Below the pieces are notes generated by a model, which saw only the letters and a program-made list of their open reading frames with translations, ran no database searches and was not told the DNA's origin. Below, one piece after another: positions 8,584 through 16,621 of a stretch of DNA of 31,105 nt (position 1 is its first letter; each line of letters starts with the position of its first letter). This DNA comes from SVQP01 sp045587385. Its GTDB lineage: Bacteria; Bacillota; Clostridia; Oscillospirales; CAG-272. A program made the position numbers and the translations under genes. Location: assembly GCA_045587385.1 (NCBI GenBank), contig JAZNCE010000107.1, positions 1 through 31,105 on the forward strand. The letters are read 5' to 3'.

Positions 8584-11226
8584 TCAGCCCAGCTTTGCAA
8601 GTGCTGCTGTGACACCTGCGAGGTTTTCGCGGTACTTTTCCATCTTAGCCTTCTCGCCCTCGACGACAGCGGCGGGAGCTTTGGAAACGAAGCCCTGGTT
8701 GGAGAGCTTCTTTTCAATGCGTGCGATCTCGTCCTCCAGCTTATTCTGCTCAGCGGCAAGTCTTGCCTTTTCCTTTTCAAAGTCGATGATATCAGCCATG
8801 GGCAGGAAGATTGCGGCGGAGTCGGTGATGATCTGAACGGCGTTGTCGCCCGAAACCACCTCGGCGTCAAATGCGTCTGCTACGATGACCTCGGAAGCGG
8901 ATGCGAGTCTTGCAAAGAAGCCTGCAGCTGCAGTAAAGCATGCGTCATACTTGGTTGCGATATAGACCTTTGCCTTGCGGGAGGGCGCTACGTTCATCTC
9001 TGCGCGACGGGTACGGATGGCGCGGATTGCGTCAAGGACGCGTGCCATATCCTCGGATTCTTTTGCGAAAGCGGGAATACTTGCGGCATCGGGATACTCG
9101 GAGATCATGATGCTCTCGCAGTCGTGAGGCAGAGACTGGTAAATTTCCTCGGTGATGAAGGGCATAAAGGGATGCAGCAGCTTCAGGGTTTCGATCAGCA
9201 CGTATGCGATGACGTTCTGGCAGACCTCGTTTCCTGCGTTTTCCTTATCGGACAGTCTGGTCTTGGCAAGCTCAATGTACCAGTCGCAGAAGATATCCCA
9301 GATGAAATCGTAGAGCATAGAGAGTGCAATGCCCAGCTCGTACTTGTCAAGGTTGGAGCGCACGCCCTCAACCGTCTTGTGCAGCTCGGTCAGAATCCAC
9401 TTGTCCTCGGTTGCAAGAGCTTCCTCGGCAGGCAGCTTGACGGAATCAATGGTCAGATTCATACGAACGAAGCGCGATGCGTTCCACAGCTTGTTTGCAA
9501 AGTTACGTGCAGCCTCGATCTTTTCATCCGAGAAGCGCATGTCGTTTCCGGGCGAGTTACCGGTAGCCAGCGCAAATCTCAGCGCGTCTGCACCGTACTT
9601 GTCGATGATCTCCAGCGGATCAATGCCGTTGCCCAAGGACTTGGACATCTTTCTGCCCTGTGCGTCACGTACCAGACCGTGGATCAGTACGGTATCAAAA
9701 GGAGCTTGATCGGTATATGCCAGCGCGGAAAAGATCATTCTGGAGACCCAGAAGGTGATGATGTCGTAGCCGGTAACCAGCGTGTTGGTGGGATAGAAAT
9801 ACTTCAGATCCTCGGTTTCCTCGGGCCAGCCCAGCGTAGAGAAGGGCCAGAGCGCAGAGGAAAACCAGGTGTCAAGCGTATCGGGATCCTGGCGCATCTG
9901 CTTGCCGCACTTGGGGCAGATTGCGGAGGATTCCTTGGTGACTACGGTCTCGCCGCAGTCATCGCAATAGAATGCGGGAATGCGATGACCCCACCAAAGC
10001 TGACGGGAAATGCACCAGTCGCGGATGTTTTCCATCCAGTGGAAGTAGTTCTTTTCAAATCTTTCGGGCACGAAACGGATGTCGCCGCCGCGAACCGCAT
10101 CAATAGCAGGCTTTGCAAGGGGCTCCATCTTGACGAACCACTGCAGAGAAACGCGGGGCTCAATGGTAGAGCCGCAACGGTAGCAGGTGCCGACGTTGTG
10201 CGCGTAGTTATCTACCTTGATCAGGAAACCGCCCTCTTCCAGATCCTTGACGATCTGCTTTCTTGCCACAAAGCGATCCATGCCTGCGTATGCAGGATAG
10301 TCCTCGGTGATCTTGGCGTCGTCGGTCATGACGTTGATCACGGGCAGGTTATGGCGTGCGCCAACCTCAAAGTCGTTGGGGTCGTGCGCGGGGGTAATCT
10401 TTACGCAGCCCGTACCGAAGTCGGACTCCACGTAATCATCCGCAATGACGGGGATCTCTCTGCCAACCAAGGGAAGGATCAGCATCTTGCCGACCATGTC
10501 CTTGTATCTTTCGTCATTCGGGTTGACTGCAACGGCGGTATCGCCCAAGAGGGTCTCGGGACGGGTGGTTGCAACCTCAAGGTGACCGCTGCCGTCCTTG
10601 AAGGGGTAGCGGATGTGCCAGAAGTGACCTGCCTGATCCTCGTATTCCACCTCAGCGTCGGAAATGGAGGTCAAGCACTTGGGGCACCAGTTGATGATGC
10701 GGTTGCCGCGGTAGATCAGACCCTTGTCGTACAGCTTGACGAATACGGTCTTAACAGCTTCGGAGCAGCCCTCATCCATGGTAAAACGCTCGCGCGACCA
10801 GTCGCAGGAAGAGCCCATCTTCTTGAGCTGGGAGATGATTCTGCCTCCGTATTGCTCCTTCCAAGCCCATGCGCGTTCTAAGAAGCCGTCTCTGCCGAGC
10901 TGCTCCTTGGTAATGCCTTCCTTGCGCATTGCTTCCACGATCTTTGCCTCGGTTGCGATCGACGCGTGGTCGGTGCCGGGCAGCCAAAGGGTGCAAAAGC
11001 CTGCCATGCGCTTATAGCGGATCAGAATATCCTGCAGGGTGTTGTCCAGCGCGTGACCCATGTGCAGCTGGCCTGTGATGTTTGGAGGGGGAATGACGAT
11101 GGTGTAAGAGGGCTTGGAATGGTCGATGGTGGGGGTGAAGTAACCCTTTTCACACCATTCGGCATAAATCTTGTCCTCAAAATCACCGGGGGAATAGGTT
11201 TTCGGTAATTCGTTGTAGGAATTCAT
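8584..11226 (-). CDS. valS: Valyl-tRNA synthetase
   Basis: An 880-residue class I aminoacyl-tRNA synthetase that charges tRNA-Val with valine, with editing of mischarged threonine. The start is ATG at 11226 with AAGGAG at 11236-11241; a longer reading from 11271 would run through the T-box terminator and is rejected. The HIGH-type motif HMGH is at residues 55-58 within PPPNITGQLHMGHAL. An editing (CP1) domain follows, then SRQLWWGHRIPAFYC. The KMSKS motif is near residue 525. The anticodon-binding helical domain and a charged coiled-coil C-terminal arm (rich in Lys, Glu and Ala) complete the usual bacterial ValRS. Length is normal. It is a single gene controlled by a T-box leader, so expression should rise when tRNA-Val is uncharged. 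Confidence 0.97.
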   Translation of the reverse strand: MNSYNELPKTYSPGDFEDKIYAEWCEKGYFTPTIDHSKPSYTIVIPPPNITGQLHMGHALDNTLQDILIRYKRMAGFCTLWLPGTDHASIATEAKIVEAMRKEGITKEQLGRDGFLERAWAWKEQYGGRIISQLKKMGSSCDWSRERFTMDEGCSEAVKTVFVKLYDKGLIYRGNRIINWCPKCLTSISDAEVEYEDQAGHFWHIRYPFKDGSGHLEVATTRPETLLGDTAVAVNPNDERYKDMVGKMLILPLVGREIPVIADDYVESDFGTGCVKITPAHDPNDFEVGARHNLPVINVMTDDAKITEDYPAYAGMDRFVARKQIVKDLEEGGFLIKVDNYAHNVGTCYRCGSTIEPRVSLQWFVKMEPLAKPAIDAVRGGDIRFVPERFEKNYFHWMENIRDWCISRQLWWGHRIPAFYCDDCGETVVTKESSAICPKCGKQMRQDPDTLDTWFSSALWPFSTLGWPEETEDLKYFYPTNTLVTGYDIITFWVSRMIFSALAYTDQAPFDTVLIHGLVRDAQGRKMSKSLGNGIDPLEIIDKYGADALRFALATGNSPGNDMRFSDEKIEAARNFANKLWNASRFVRMNLTIDSVKLPAEEALATEDKWILTELHKTVEGVRSNLDKYELGIALSMLYDFIWDIFCDWYIELAKTRLSDKENAGNEVCQNVIAYVLIETLKLLHPFMPFITEEIYQSLPHDCESIMISEYPDAASIPAFAKESEDMARVLDAIRAIRTRRAEMNVAPSRKAKVYIATKYDACFTAAAGFFARLASASEVIVADAFDAEVVSGDNAVQIITDSAAIFLPMADIIDFEKEKARLAAEQNKLEDEIARIEKKLSNQGFVSKAPAAVVEGEKAKMEKYRENLAGVTAALAKLG

Positions 11227-11258
11227 GTCTATTTTCTCCTTATCATAATTTTTGAAAT

Positions 11259-11510
11259 AAAAAAGCTCCACCGTCGCTGACTTTCATCAGGACGTGGAGA
11301 CGCGGTACCACCTGATTTCACACCCATAAAGGGCATGCACTCAAAACACTTTTAACGGCGTGACCCGTTACGGACTACTCTGCAGCATGCACTTCACCCG
11401 TACCGCTCCCGGACGACTTGGGCAATGCTTTCCTCGAACTCTCACCAACCGTTCGATCTCTGTGCGAAAGGGGATTGCCTACTACTTCCGTTCCCAGCGT
11501 TTGACATATA
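11259..11510 (-). promoter_or_regulatory. T-box riboswitch leader of valS
   Basis: Read on the - strand, the leader contains the Stem I signature GGTTGGTGAGAG (near 11439-11450) and the antiterminator T-box AGGTGGTACCGCG (about 11301-11314). It ends in a terminator hairpin with arms CTCCACGTC and GACGGTGGAG plus a T-run (about 11259-11300). In the T-box the TGGT can pair with a tRNA ACCA end, which fits the A discriminator of tRNA-Val. A GTC triplet lies in the CAAGTCGTCC stretch (about 11412-11421) where a valine specifier could be, but I have not folded the RNA, so the exact specifier is uncertain. Confidence 0.93.
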
Positions 11511-11517
11511 CGGATAA

Positions 11518-11546
11518 AGTATATCATATAGTGCGGGTTTTGTCAA
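11518..11546 (-). promoter_or_regulatory. Sigma-A-type promoter of valS
   Basis: On the - strand TTGACA (11541-11546) and TATACT (11518-11523) are separated by 17 bases, a near-consensus promoter. Transcription should start near 11510 and produce the T-box leader of about 285 nt. Confidence 0.88.
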
Positions 11547-11602
11547 CATTTTTTAATCGAAAAAAATTTTTCACAAAAATCGAAAAAAATTGAAAAAAGG
11601 TA

Positions 11603-11631
11603 TTGACAAATCGAAAAGAATCTGTTATACT
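11603..11631 (+). promoter_or_regulatory. Sigma-A-type promoter of tRNA-Thr
   Basis: TTGACA (11603-11608) and TATACT (11626-11631) are 17 bases apart, giving a strong stable-RNA promoter about 28 bases upstream of the tRNA. It points away from the valS promoter. Confidence 0.9.
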
Positions 11632-11658
11632 ATCAAAGTCGTCAACGGACGGCACAAT

Positions 11659-11734
11659 GCTGGTATGGCTCAGTCGGTAGAGCACGTCATTGGTAATGAC
11701 GAGGTCATCAGTTCGATTCTGATTACCAGCTCCA
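11659..11734 (+). tRNA. tRNA-Thr, anticodon GGT
   Basis: A 76-base cloverleaf: acceptor arms GCTGGTA (11659-11665) and TACCAGC (11724-11730), a U discriminator, and an encoded CCA at 11732-11734. The anticodon stem CGTCA/TGACG encloses TTGGTAA, so the anticodon is GGT (11692-11694), reading ACC and ACU threonine codons. The T arm contains GTTCGATTC. It stands alone between its own promoter and terminator. Confidence 0.96.
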
Positions 11735-11738
11735 GAAA

Positions 11739-11764
11739 AACCCTCGCAATAGCGAGGGTTTTTT
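11739..11764 (+). terminator. Intrinsic terminator after tRNA-Thr
   Basis: The stem AACCCTCGC (11739-11747) pairs with 11752-11760 around an AATA loop, followed by a T-run. It ends the tRNA transcript. Confidence 0.93.
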
Positions 11765-11790
11765 GATTATTTCGGACTTTGGAGGCAGAT

Positions 11791-12252
11791 ATGGGAGCAA
11801 GAGGCGAGAGAGCAAAAAATCTGTTTTTACAAGGCTACACCTGTGCGCAGGCAGTTGTGTTGGCGTTTGAGGATATGACGGGACTTGACAGAGCGACAGC
11901 GGCAAAGCTGGCAAGCGGCTTTGGCGGCGGCATGGGCAGAATGAGAGAGGTCTGCGGTGCCGTCAGCGGCATGTTTATGGTGTACGATCTTGTCTGCGGG
12001 TACAGCGAGCCGGGAGATATGGAGAGCAAAAAGCGCGTGTATGCCGATATCCGTGAATTGGCAGAACGCTTCAGGGCGCAATCGGGCGGTTCGATTGTTT
12101 GCCGCGAGCTGCTTGCAGGGGTGGAGACCACCGCGGGCGGTGACCCCGAGCAGAGAACTGCCGAATATTACGAAAAGCGTCCGTGTCCGAATTTGGTCGC
12201 ACTTGCAGCCGACGTGCTGGACGAGTTTTTAAGAGAAAAAAACGTCATATAA
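11791..12252 (+). CDS. C_GCAxxG_C_C family protein
   Basis: A 153-residue protein starting at ATG 11791 with GGAGG at 11781-11785. It has the family pattern: a first Cys in YTCAQAV, the glycine-rich GFGGGMGRMREVCGAVSG segment, then later Cys residues in SIVCRELL and RPCPNLV. The family is common in anaerobes, is thought to be redox- or metal-related because of its conserved Cys, and lacks a firmly established reaction. No signal peptide or membrane segment is seen, so it is likely cytoplasmic. It is a single gene flanked by terminators. No promoter that I trust lies between the tRNA terminator and the start. Confidence 0.85.
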   Translation: MGARGERAKNLFLQGYTCAQAVVLAFEDMTGLDRATAAKLASGFGGGMGRMREVCGAVSGMFMVYDLVCGYSEPGDMESKKRVYADIRELAERFRAQSGGSIVCRELLAGVETTAGGDPEQRTAEYYEKRPCPNLVALAADVLDEFLREKNVI

Positions 12253-12260
12253 ATCAGCTG

Positions 12261-12295
12261 GGCGGCACCGCGATTGCGGTCCCGCCGTATTTTTA
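12261..12295 (+). terminator. Intrinsic terminator after the C_GCAxxG_C_C gene
   Basis: GGCGGCACCGC (12261-12271) pairs with GCGGTCCCGCC (about 12276-12286) with one mismatch around a GATT-type loop, followed by TATTTTT. It also lies just beyond the 3' end of the convergent - strand gene. Confidence 0.8.
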
Positions 12296-13444
12296 CAGCA
12301 AAATCTCTTTCATTGCCCCGTACAGCGCATCAAGGTCGGCTGCGGTGGTATCCATGCCAAAGCTGATGCGTACGGCACCCGTGTCGGGTGTGCCCAGCGT
12401 GCCATGCCCGAGCGCGGAGCAATGAAAGCCCGCACGCGAGCAAATGCCGCGCCGATCAAGCTCCGCGCCCAAAGCGTCGGAGGGGATGCGTTCGTGATAG
12501 AATAACAGCACGGGACCGCGACAATGCGGTGCGCAAACGTGCATGCCGTCAAATCTTGCCATCATGGCGCGAGCGCGGTCATAGAGGTGTTTGTCCTGCG
12601 CCATGATGGTGGAAATGCCGCGGGAGCGCACCTCGCCAAGTCCTGCCAAAAGTCCTGCTATGGCGGGCGTGGGCAACGTACCTGCCTCGTACCGTTCGGG
12701 CGGCAGCTCGGGCATCTCTCCCGAAAGTGAGAAAACGCCGTTGCCACCCTGCAAGAGCGGTGTCAGCGTCACGCCCTCGCCCAAGATCAGTGCACCGCAG
12801 CCCTGCAGCCCGTAAAGCCCCTTATGCCCGGGGATACAAAGCAGATCGATCTGCATCTGCTGCATATCAATGGGTAAATGCCCTGCGGATTGCGCGGCAT
12901 CCACGCAAAACAGCATACCGTGTCGCTTGCAAAATGCGCCGAGCGCGGCAAGCGGCATAACCGAGGACACGATATTGGACATGTGTGAGCACACGAGCAT
13001 GCGCGTGTTTGGCTTTTTCTTTGCCGCTGCGTCGGTGACGATGCGTGCCGTGCCGATGCGCGGATCGGATGCGGGAGAGAGAAAGGTGTCAAATGTGATG
13101 ATGCCGCGCCTTTGCAGATCGCACAGCGGTCTGTAAACGGCATTGTGCTCCATGTCGGAGCAAAGCACGTGGTCGCCCTTTTGCAAAGCCCCGTGCAGGG
13201 CAAGATTGAGCGCGTGCGTCGCGCCCGCGGTAAAGATCACGCGCTCGGGACCGCTCGCCCCAAACTCCTTGGCAAGTGCACAGCGGCAGTCGTACACGAT
13301 CTGCGCGGCTGCGTCGGAAAGCGCGTGTGCGCCGTGCCCGGGATTGCCGCCTGCGCGCGTCATGCAATCGTACATCGCGCGGTGTACGGCGGCGGGCTTG
13401 GGCCACGAGGTAGCCGCATGGTCAAGATACACAGGCGCGCTCAC
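12293..13444 (-). CDS. Cysteine desulfurase-like class V aminotransferase
   Basis: A 383-residue PLP enzyme of the NifS/SufS-like family. Members take sulfur (or selenium) from cysteine or selenocysteine, forming an enzyme persulfide. The predicted PLP lysine is K208 in PGHKGLYGLQGCG. The substrate His region is H100 in SDMEHNAVYRPL. The mobile-loop Cys is C342 in RAGFHCSALG, the persulfide-forming position. The start is GTG at 13444, overlapping the stop of the DUF3343 gene in a GTGA; GGAGAG lies 6 bases upstream. Translational coupling to the DUF3343 protein suggests they work together, with DUF3343 as possible acceptor of the S or Se. No Fe-S scaffold gene is next to it, so housekeeping cluster assembly is not implied. 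Confidence 0.9.
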   Translation of the reverse strand: MSAPVYLDHAATSWPKPAAVHRAMYDCMTRAGGNPGHGAHALSDAAAQIVYDCRCALAKEFGASGPERVIFTAGATHALNLALHGALQKGDHVLCSDMEHNAVYRPLCDLQRRGIITFDTFLSPASDPRIGTARIVTDAAAKKKPNTRMLVCSHMSNIVSSVMPLAALGAFCKRHGMLFCVDAAQSAGHLPIDMQQMQIDLLCIPGHKGLYGLQGCGALILGEGVTLTPLLQGGNGVFSLSGEMPELPPERYEAGTLPTPAIAGLLAGLGEVRSRGISTIMAQDKHLYDRARAMMARFDGMHVCAPHCRGPVLLFYHERIPSDALGAELDRRGICSRAGFHCSALGHGTLGTPDTGAVRISFGMDTTAADLDALYGAMKEILL

Positions 13445-13713
13445 GTGCCGCTCTCCATATATTCCCGCACGGCAATGCCTGCGCGGTCAAGCACGTAAGC
13501 TGCGTTGGGCTTTTGCGCGCTTGGGAAAGCGACGCCGTATACACAGCCTGCATGCGTGGTGGAATAGCTGAGCTTGACTACCTCGGCACGCACGGCAGCG
13601 CGACCGAGCGCATCGCGCGCCTTGGCAGCGTAGGTGGCAGAGCCGATCACCGCAACCGTTTGCCCTCGGTTCAGGGAAGGATCTTGCTGCTTGGTTGTTT
13701 CGTTTCGTTTCAT
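13441..13713 (-). CDS. DUF3343 family putative S/Se carrier
   Basis: A 90-residue protein starting at ATG 13713 with AAAGGCGG at about 13719-13726. Residues 18-60 show a small alpha/beta start (QTVAVIGSATYAAKARDAL) and a Cys in STTHAGCVYGVAF (C57), the conserved Cys region of DUF3343. The family is often called a putative Se/S carrier and is frequently found beside cysteine desulfurase-like genes, as here. The first 15 residues are polar and may be disordered. An 8-bp hairpin (TGAAGGGA, 13729-13747) sits just upstream of the ribosome binding site. The carrier role is inferred from family and neighbourhood. Confidence 0.82.
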   Translation of the reverse strand: MKRNETTKQQDPSLNRGQTVAVIGSATYAAKARDALGRAAVRAEVVKLSYSTTHAGCVYGVAFPSAQKPNAAYVLDRAGIAVREYMESGT

Positions 13714-13798
13714 GGTGACCGCCTTTCATGAAGGGAAGATCCCTTCAATGTCAATATATGTCGGCGACCCGTGTTTTGCGATTGATTTGGTTACGTTA

Positions 13799-13934
13799 TA
13801 TCTTTATGGTAGGGTGGTGGCTTGCTCCCGCAGCAAATCATGATATCTTTATTGGTAGGGCGGGGGCTTGCTCCCGCAGCAAATTATGATATCTTTATTG
13901 GTAGGGCGGGGGCTTGCTCCCGCAGCAAATCATG
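13799..13934. repeat. Three tandem 45-46-bp hairpin repeats
   Basis: Three head-to-tail copies (13799-13843, 13844-13889, 13890-13934) share TATCTTTATTGGTAGGGC, then GCGGGGGC-TT-GCTCCCGC, then AGCAAATCATGA. Each contains an 8-bp hairpin. The last copy runs into the stop codon of ylbJ (13930-13932). They fill most of the gap between ylbJ and the DUF3343 gene, both on the - strand. Confidence 0.93.
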
Positions 13935-15069
13935 ATGACATATCGGTTTGTATAGTCGCATCGTAAATCTTCCCTGTGCTTGCGCGCTTGGCTTTCTTCC
14001 ACATCATTGCCGCGCAGGCAATGACAAATGCAATGTTGGCAGTCTTGATGAACACTTGTGCCGTGCCCTCGGGTAAAAGCAGGCTTGCGTGCATATCCTC
14101 GGGCGGCAAAAGCGGGAGCAGATACCGCACGGCAAGCCCCGTCAATGCCGCGGCAGCCAATGCCTGCGCAGCTTTTGCAAGCAGGTAGGGCAAAAAGGCA
14201 AAGCCCCTGCCGTGGCAGACCGTCATGATCTGGCACATGACCGAAAGCCCCGACCAGCAGGAGAGTGCCGCGCACAGCATGGCGGCTTGTGCGGTGTTCG
14301 CAACCTCTGCTGCGCGTGCAATACCGCCCGACATTTCCACAATGCCGTATAACAGCGCGTTGACGGCAGGCGGCAGCGCAAGGTGTGCAAGAGCATTCTG
14401 CAAAGCCCCCAGCACAGCGGAGAAAAACAGCACGTAAGCGCACACGGCAAGCATGCTTTGTGCTGCCGTGCTCACAGCTCTCGTAAAGACCTCTGCACCC
14501 ATGCGTACGGGCTGCGGCGCGGACGTCATACCCTCGCTGTCATCGGGCAGGAGCACGCGCGTGACCAGCGCCGTGCCGAGTGAGCAAAGCAGGCTGACGC
14601 CCCACAAAAGCAGCCCCAGCCTGCGGCTGCCCAGCAGCGATGCGCCCACCGCGCTGATCATATATGCCGAGCTTGGGTTGTTGATAAAGGTCAAAAGCCG
14701 CGTGCATTGACGCGCGGATAAAACGCCTGTGTCGTACAAGGCGGCAGCGGCGCGCGCCCCCGTGGGAAAGCCGCACAGCGCACCCAGCACCACGGGGCAG
14801 GCGGCAGCACCGGGCATGCCCAAGATTCGTTTTACGGGGCGGGAAAAGACGTTGCCTATCGCTGCAGCACCTCCGCATCCGACCAGTATTTCGGACGCGA
14901 CCATAAATGGAAACAGCGCAGGGATGACCGTATCGCGGCATAAAAGCAGCCCTTGCCGCATCGCGGCAACTGCGCTGTCCGTATAAAACAGTAACAGTGT
15001 CATGCAGCACACACCGAGCATACCGAATCCTATGCCGCCAAGCCTTGTGCGGCATTTGCTTTTTTTCAT
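13930..15069 (-). CDS. ylbJ: YlbJ-like sporulation integral membrane protein
   Basis: A 379-residue polytopic membrane protein. I prefer ATG 15069 (MKKSKCRTR), preceded by GGGGTGA about 5 bases upstream; a five-residue longer form from 15084 is possible. It has at least eight hydrophobic segments and the conserved pieces IPALFPFMVASEIL, GALCGFPTGARAAA and TFINNPSSAYMISAVG, typical of the YlbJ family, which is related to nucleoside-recognition/gate membrane proteins. In Bacillus YlbJ is a mother-cell sporulation protein under sigma-E, needed for proper spores. Its place here, divergent from yqfC-yqfD (also sporulation genes), supports the call. The transported substrate, if any, is unknown. 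Confidence 0.88.
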   Translation of the reverse strand: MKKSKCRTRLGGIGFGMLGVCCMTLLLFYTDSAVAAMRQGLLLCRDTVIPALFPFMVASEILVGCGGAAAIGNVFSRPVKRILGMPGAAACPVVLGALCGFPTGARAAAALYDTGVLSARQCTRLLTFINNPSSAYMISAVGASLLGSRRLGLLLWGVSLLCSLGTALVTRVLLPDDSEGMTSAPQPVRMGAEVFTRAVSTAAQSMLAVCAYVLFFSAVLGALQNALAHLALPPAVNALLYGIVEMSGGIARAAEVANTAQAAMLCAALSCWSGLSVMCQIMTVCHGRGFAFLPYLLAKAAQALAAAALTGLAVRYLLPLLPPEDMHASLLLPEGTAQVFIKTANIAFVIACAAMMWKKAKRASTGKIYDATIQTDMSS

Positions 15070-15133
15070 ACACTCACCCCGCATTTCATATAATAACGTA
15101 GCTGTTAAAATATAGAATCATCGGAGGACAAAT

Positions 15134-15433
15134 ATGCAAGGGCGCAAAAAAGGCAAGCGTATGGGAGCTGCTGAATGGCTGGAAAAAAGATTTGATATCA
15201 CGCCCGATCTGTTGGACGGCGTGCGCATAGAGATACGCGGACAGAACAAGTTGCTGTTGCAGGGCTGCAGAAGGATACTCAAATACGGGGAGGAGGAAAT
15301 GCTGCTGGATCTGGGGAAAACGCGATTGCGCGTGAGCGGTGAGCGGTTGTGGTGTACCTCGTTTATCTCGGGGGCGCTGGGTGTGGGAGGACATATTCGC
15401 GCGGTCAGCTTTGAAGGGGAGGAGCGCGCATGA
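15134..15433 (+). CDS. yqfC: Sporulation protein YqfC (YabP/YqfC family)
   Basis: A 99-residue protein starting at ATG 15134 with GGAGGA at 15123-15128. It has the short YabP/YqfC beta-fold: DGVRIEIRGQNKLLLQGCRR, then EMLLDLGKTRLRVSGERL, the typical pattern of paired beta strands around a glycine. Members are sporulation proteins expressed in the mother cell; their biochemical role is not known. The stop overlaps the start of yqfD (ATGA at 15430-15433), indicating translational coupling. The first dozen residues are basic. Confidence 0.9.
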   Translation: MQGRKKGKRMGAAEWLEKRFDITPDLLDGVRIEIRGQNKLLLQGCRRILKYGEEEMLLDLGKTRLRVSGERLWCTSFISGALGVGGHIRAVSFEGEERA

Positions 15434-16617
15434 ATCCTTCGTACCATATCCTTGGGTATGCCGTTGTGCGCGTGGACCGCGCGCATGCCGAGCGGGTGCT
15501 CAATTTGTGCATGCACGGCGGCATTGTTTATCTTGACGGTGGAAGTGATGGGGAAGGTCTGCGTCTTTGCTTGCGCACGGGGTATGCACGCAGGCTTTGC
15601 GAAATGCTGGCACAAGCGGACGTGCCGTTTAGCATAGAAAAGCGCGGAGGATTGCCGCAGGTCCTGCGCAGACTTGCGCGCCGACCGGGGCTTGTGCTGG
15701 GAGCTTTGTGCGCTCTTGCCCTGATTGTTGCCTCCGAGTGCTTTGTGTTTGATATCCGCGTCAGCGGCAACAGCACGCTGACCGAGCGCGAGGTCAAGGA
15801 GCTGCTTGCCGCGCAAGGATTTGCCGAGGGGACTTTTATCCCGCGCCTGGATACCGATCAGCTTGAAAACCGCGTCATGCTGTCTACGGACAAGATAGGC
15901 TGGCTGTCGGTCAATATCCGGGGGAACGTGGCAAACGTGGAGCTGGTGGAGCAGCGTCTGCCCGATCCCGCGCCGCTGCGCAAGCCCGCGCACATCGTTG
16001 CCGCGCACAGCGGTGAGGTCGTGGCGGTTGAATTGTACCGCGGCAACGTGCTGGTCAGAGCAGGGCAGCAGGTGGGCAAAGGAGAGATATTGATCGCAGG
16101 GGTGTATGACAGCGCGGCAACGGGATTTCGCTTTACAAGGGCTTTTGGCAAGGTCTTGGCGCGTACCGTGCATACCTTTACGGTCGAGATTCCGTACGAA
16201 TATGAGAAAAAGGTGTACACGGGTGAGGTTTTTGAGAAAAAATCGTTTAATTTTTTTAATTTTCCGATAAAACTTTGCGAAAGTACTGGAAATTGTGGTA
16301 CGGTTTATGATACAATATATATTGTGGAGAACTGTAGCCCCGTGGCGGGTGCGGAGCTTCCGCTGGAGATATGCACCGAGCGATATCTGCCTTACCGGAT
16401 GCAAACGGCGTACCGTGATCCCGAGGCGGCGTTGGTGCTTGCCTACAGGGAGCTTTCGGAGCAGATCGCAGACACCCTGTCGGACGGTGAGCTGCTGGAA
16501 AAGCGCATTTATACCGAGATCGGTGAGAGCGGCGTGGTGCTGCGTGCCGAGGTGATATGCATTGCGGACATTGCCGCGGTGCAGGAATTTGAGATCGATA
16601 TCAAAAACAAAGGATAG
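15430..16617 (+). CDS. yqfD: Sporulation protein YqfD
   Basis: A 395-residue protein of the YqfD family. The start ATG overlaps the yqfC stop, with GGGGAGG about 10 bases upstream. The N-terminal cytoplasmic part (residues 1-75) is followed by one membrane segment (about 80-100, VLGALCALALIVASECFVF). A larger domain, presumably outside the membrane, carries the family motifs FDIRVSGNSTLTEREV, IGWLSVNIRGNVANVELVE and AAHSGEVVAVELYRGNVLVRAGQQVGKGEIL. Homologues are required in stage IV of sporulation in Bacillus, by an unknown mechanism. Length is near the family norm. phoH follows after 4 bases, so sporulation and housekeeping genes share this operon. Confidence 0.92.
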   Translation: MNPSYHILGYAVVRVDRAHAERVLNLCMHGGIVYLDGGSDGEGLRLCLRTGYARRLCEMLAQADVPFSIEKRGGLPQVLRRLARRPGLVLGALCALALIVASECFVFDIRVSGNSTLTEREVKELLAAQGFAEGTFIPRLDTDQLENRVMLSTDKIGWLSVNIRGNVANVELVEQRLPDPAPLRKPAHIVAAHSGEVVAVELYRGNVLVRAGQQVGKGEILIAGVYDSAATGFRFTRAFGKVLARTVHTFTVEIPYEYEKKVYTGEVFEKKSFNFFNFPIKLCESTGNCGTVYDTIYIVENCSPVAGAELPLEICTERYLPYRMQTAYRDPEAALVLAYRELSEQIADTLSDGELLEKRIYTEIGESGVVLRAEVICIADIAAVQEFEIDIKNKG

Positions 16618-16621
16618 ATTT

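Noticed and set aside
7098..8870. A 590-residue - strand reading frame across the end of valS and the dockerin gene
   Set aside because: It crosses the bidirectional terminator and two well-supported genes on opposite strands, and its composition is that of a shadow frame.
9124..10881. A 585-residue + strand reading frame inside valS
   Set aside because: It is fully antisense to valS, whose motifs are complete. The translation shows no domain and has no ribosome binding site. Such frames arise from the codon use of the real gene.
11227..11271. A longer ValRS beginning at 11271
   Set aside because: The added 15 codons lie in the T-box terminator and carry no ribosome binding site; the ATG at 11226 has AAGGAG at the right distance.
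13799..13934. CRISPR array
   Set aside because: The copies are directly adjacent at a 46-bp period, with no spacers between them, and no cas gene is near.
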